Positions 61,991 through 64,000 of a stretch of 64,000 nucleotides of DNA are shown piece by piece (position 1 is the first letter of the stretch; the number at the start of each line of letters is the position of its first letter). The DNA comes from CAYUZU01 sp964448675 (GTDB taxonomy: Bacteria; Planctomycetota; Phycisphaerae; UBA1845; Fen-1342), in assembly GCA_964448675.1 (NCBI GenBank), contig CAYUZU010000003.1, forward strand, positions 233,632 to 297,631, in the 5' to 3' direction. The notes beneath the pieces were generated by a model. It saw only the letters and a list, made by a program, of their open reading frames with translations, had not been told where the DNA came from and did not search any database. A program made the position numbers and the translations under genes.

Positions 61991-62040
61991 CGGCCTGACA
62001 ACGCCCTACGCCGTAAGGTCAGGCCGACTCTCTCTCTTGT
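61991..62040 (+). terminator. Terminator after the AAA remnant
   Basis: CGGCCTGAC (61991-61999) pairs with GTCAGGCCG (62018-62026), followed by a pyrimidine-rich tail with scattered T (ACTCTCTCTCTTGT). Confidence 0.65.
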
Positions 62041-62107
62041 CCCTGTGCTCGAGTGCCTCGCCACTGGAGCGGCGGAGCGCTCAGCAGAAATACGAGAATC
62101 CAAAGGG

Positions 62108-63301
62108 CTACGGAGTCCCCGCCACACAACGGAACCCGTGACCATCACGGCCGTCGGCCGGAGTATACCAGTTCCGATAGGCCGATCGACAGGAACTCGG
62201 AATTGAACCCCACGCCCCGCCGCGCAGAATGCGATTCGTACCGGTAGCCGGCCCCGTTGGGTTGGCGTACGGGCTGGATCCGTAATAGGGGCTGGGCTGT
62301 TGATAGCTCCCGTCGTGCCAATCGTAGCACCATTCCCAGAGATTTCCGCTCATGTCCCGGCAACCATAGTAGCTCCGCGCGTTCTGGGTTGTGTAGCTGC
62401 CATGCGTCGTGCCGTCGTAGTAGCCGACGGGAGTCGTACCATTATCGAAAGGATCGCCGCTGGAGCCATAGTTCGCACGCTGCCCGTCAAGACAGTTTAC
62501 CCCGCAACCATTCGAATGCTCACCAAACCGGACGTGTGTCGCCAAATCCGGATCCCAACCCGCGGCTTTCTCCCACTCGGCTTCTGAGGGTAGCCGGAAA
62601 CCGTCCGCGTCGAAGTCGCACACCCATGAGGCCACATCGTAACACAGATTGCGGCCTGCCATCGCGCTGCGCCAGTTGCAGAAGGCCGCCGCGCCATACC
62701 ATGTTACCCATTCCACCGGGTGGTCTTCCCTCCCAGCGGTGACGCCAAAGGCGTTCCCAACCCAGTCGATACTGCTCCCCGACGAATTGCTCGTCGTCTC
62801 GAACAAGGGTTGGCCCGCGCCCCCGACTTGATACACCACGCCGTTGCTAAGCTGGATCAACCCGCCTTGGTCCCAAGCCCAATTCAGGGCATCGGCATAC
62901 TGCTGATTGGTAACTTCGTTCACGTCGATGAAGTATGTACCGAGATACACATTGTGGACTGGTGTTTCGTTAGCAAGCCCTTCGCCAAAGCTGTCGCCCA
63001 TGGCGAATTCTCCGGCCGGGACAACCACCATGCCCGGCGGCGCGGGAATCAGCTGCCCGAACGCGATCTGAAACGCCGCGACGTCGCCCAAGTCCACGTC
63101 CGTGTCGGCATTGAAGTCAAAGACCTCGCACGCAAGACCGGCGACCTGTCCGGGCCCGGTCATACATCCGGGGAACTCGGCGAAATCGGCGGCATCAACC
63201 AACCCACTACCATCATAATCGCCATTACCGGCCGCTGACGCAGTGACCGCACAGGCGCAGACCGCAACCACCGCCAATAGACTGCCAATCCCCTTCAACA
63301 T
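62108..63301 (-). CDS. Exported formylglycine-generating-enzyme-like protein with dockerin-like repeats
   Basis: 397 residues. Signal peptide MLKGIGSLLAVVAVCACAVTASA. Residues ~25-85 carry two calcium-loop repeats (GDYDGSGLVDAADFAEF; DFNADTDVDLGDVAAFQIAF), as in dockerin-like planctomycete proteins. Then an FGE-sulfatase (SUMF1) domain: MVVVPAGEFAMGDSFG, EVTNQQYADALNWA, PVEWVTWYGAAAFCNW, FRLPSEAEWEKAAG, MSGNLWEWCYDW and RILRGGAW. Whether it is catalytic is open: the Cys pair of true FGE is not identified with certainty. No sulfatase is adjacent. Same orientation as the next gene. Confidence 0.88.
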   Translation of the reverse strand: MLKGIGSLLAVVAVCACAVTASAAGNGDYDGSGLVDAADFAEFPGCMTGPGQVAGLACEVFDFNADTDVDLGDVAAFQIAFGQLIPAPPGMVVVPAGEFAMGDSFGEGLANETPVHNVYLGTYFIDVNEVTNQQYADALNWAWDQGGLIQLSNGVVYQVGGAGQPLFETTSNSSGSSIDWVGNAFGVTAGREDHPVEWVTWYGAAAFCNWRSAMAGRNLCYDVASWVCDFDADGFRLPSEAEWEKAAGWDPDLATHVRFGEHSNGCGVNCLDGQRANYGSSGDPFDNGTTPVGYYDGTTHGSYTTQNARSYYGCRDMSGNLWEWCYDWHDGSYQQPSPYYGSSPYANPTGPATGTNRILRGGAWGSIPSSCRSAYRNWYTPADGRDGHGFRCVAGTP

Positions 63302-63452
63302 GCTGATCTCCTCTCTCCGTCGCGACGAGCGGAAGTCCCGGACCCGCCGCCACTCTCCTCATCTACTGTGAAGCCCCGCCGCTGGAGCCCCTCTGATTAG
63401 AACCTGAAGCGCCATTATACCCCCGCCCCGCAATGCACAAGCGTTTTTCGGA

Positions 63453-63476
63453 CCGGGCGAGCCTGCGTTCGCCCGG
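63453..63476. terminator. Hairpin between the two FGE-like genes
   Basis: CCGGGCGA (63453-63460) pairs with TCGCCCGG (63469-63476), loop GCCTGCGT. It lies 46 bp past the stop of the last gene on the minus strand but lacks a U tract, so termination is only suggested. Confidence 0.4.
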
Positions 63477-63521
63477 AAAGAGTGTAAAGACGAAGTTGTG
63501 ACAGGACGCCACGCGGCAGCG

Positions 63522-64000
63522 TTATCGCCGCCGGATGATCCCCAGGCCAGCCAGGGCCAACATCACAATCGAAGCGGGCTCAGGAACCTCGGAGACACGG
63601 ATCCCGATGCGGAAGTACTCGTTCGTCGGGGCGTACTCGTCGCGGTTCGACGCGAGCAGGTCGTAGACGTCGTTGTTGGACGACCCGCCCCGCAAGCCGC
63701 GATACGACCCGTAAATCACAGCTTCATTCCACTCCCACACGTTGCCGCCCTGGTCGAATGTCCCGTAGGGGCTGTCGGAATTCTCGTGGGCACCCACTTC
63801 CGTGCGGTAGTAGGGGCTGCCAATCGTGTGGCCGTTGTCCCAGTACGTCGCGTTGTTGCCCGGATCGGGATCGATCAGATCGTTGCTGGGCACGCTATCG
63901 CTGCTCGTCGGGTAGTCGAAGTAGTTGCCCGTCGCCCCGTCGTTTTTGTGATAGGCCGCCTTGTACCACTCGTCCTCGGTGGGAATCGCCCAGGTCGCGT
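63522..64000 (-). CDS. FGE/SUMF1-domain protein with PEP-CTERM-type tail (cut by window end)
   Basis: The frame is open through the last base; 159 residues are visible. Seen: AIPTEDEWYKAAYHKNDG, YGTFDQGGNVWEWNEAVI, YRGLRGGSSNN and FRIGIRVSEVPEPASIVMLALAGLGIIRRR in pieces, i.e. the C-terminal half of an FGE-like domain joined to a PEP-CTERM anchor. GTG at 63893 is not the start because similarity continues upstream. Paralogue of the neighbour, with a different surface-sorting end. Confidence 0.85.
   Translation of the reverse strand, partial: ATWAIPTEDEWYKAAYHKNDGATGNYFDYPTSSDSVPSNDLIDPDPGNNATYWDNGHTIGSPYYRTEVGAHENSDSPYGTFDQGGNVWEWNEAVIYGSYRGLRGGSSNNDVYDLLASNRDEYAPTNEYFRIGIRVSEVPEPASIVMLALAGLGIIRRR

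Overview
The window is high-GC bacterial DNA from a scaffold with one assembly gap (N run 7243-7342). Several features point to a member of the Planctomycetota. Exported proteins end in a PEP motif, a hydrophobic helix and an arginine cluster (PEP-CTERM type). A lipid-independent exported protein carries dockerin-like GDYDGSG / DFNAD repeats. The elongation factor G is of the spdEFG1/mtEFG1 type, and there are zinc ribbons of the CRHCGYNLTGNTSGRCPECG type. The phylum assignment is inference; no rRNA is present. Layout: 1-7.5 kb holds a 5'-truncated GH65 glycosidase/phosphorylase, a structured RNA with its own promoter and a canonical terminator in front of a nitroreductase, a lipoprotein, a B12-type radical SAM protein, dodecin, and tRNA-Ser(CGA) with tandem 149-bp repeats next to it. 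7.6-23.2 kb is a surface polysaccharide locus: five glycosyltransferases, four methyltransferases, a polysaccharide deacetylase, a Wzt-type ABC ATPase, a sulfotransferase and an initiating glycosylphosphotransferase. 23.2-26.3 kb is an ArsR-controlled operon with an ArsP-like permease, two thioredoxin-fold proteins and a CcdA/ArsG-like protein. 26.7-40.9 kb is mixed housekeeping and signalling: EF-G, Ffh, a seven-PAS protein without an output domain, CorA, HutU, DeoC. It also has an unannotated 36-residue hydrophobic peptide gene with its own promoter and hairpin. 41.0-51.1 kb is the outstanding region: a single-strand (minus) island that looks like a bacterial ESCRT system. It encodes a Vps4-like AAA ATPase with an N-terminal MIT-like domain and a CHMP2/Vps2-like coiled-coil protein with a C-terminal MIM1-like motif. 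It also encodes a winged-helix plus ESCRT-III-like fusion comparable in layout to CHMP7, and a third two-helix coiled-coil protein. Alongside are a Ser/Thr kinase with zinc ribbons, small membrane and zinc-ribbon proteins, a TM2 protein and an SPFH-like/beta-propeller protein. Two duplicated HEPN-MNT gene pairs sit inside the island; one is translationally coupled to the Vps4-like gene. 51.3-64 kb holds DUF2007, QueF, an MFS nucleoside-type transporter, SelA with a TusA-like protein, an N-acyl-D-amino-acid deacylase, a PEP-CTERM protein, Mrp/NBP35, a ClC channel followed by a remnant of an AAA ATPase, and two formylglycine-enzyme-like exported proteins, the last cut by the window end. How the island might work (inference): the kinase and zinc-ribbon membrane proteins sense or recruit, the three ESCRT-III-like proteins would polymerise on a membrane, the MIT-Vps4 ATPase would remodel the polymer through the MIM-like tail, and the SPFH-like/propeller and TM2 proteins would mark or scaffold the membrane site.
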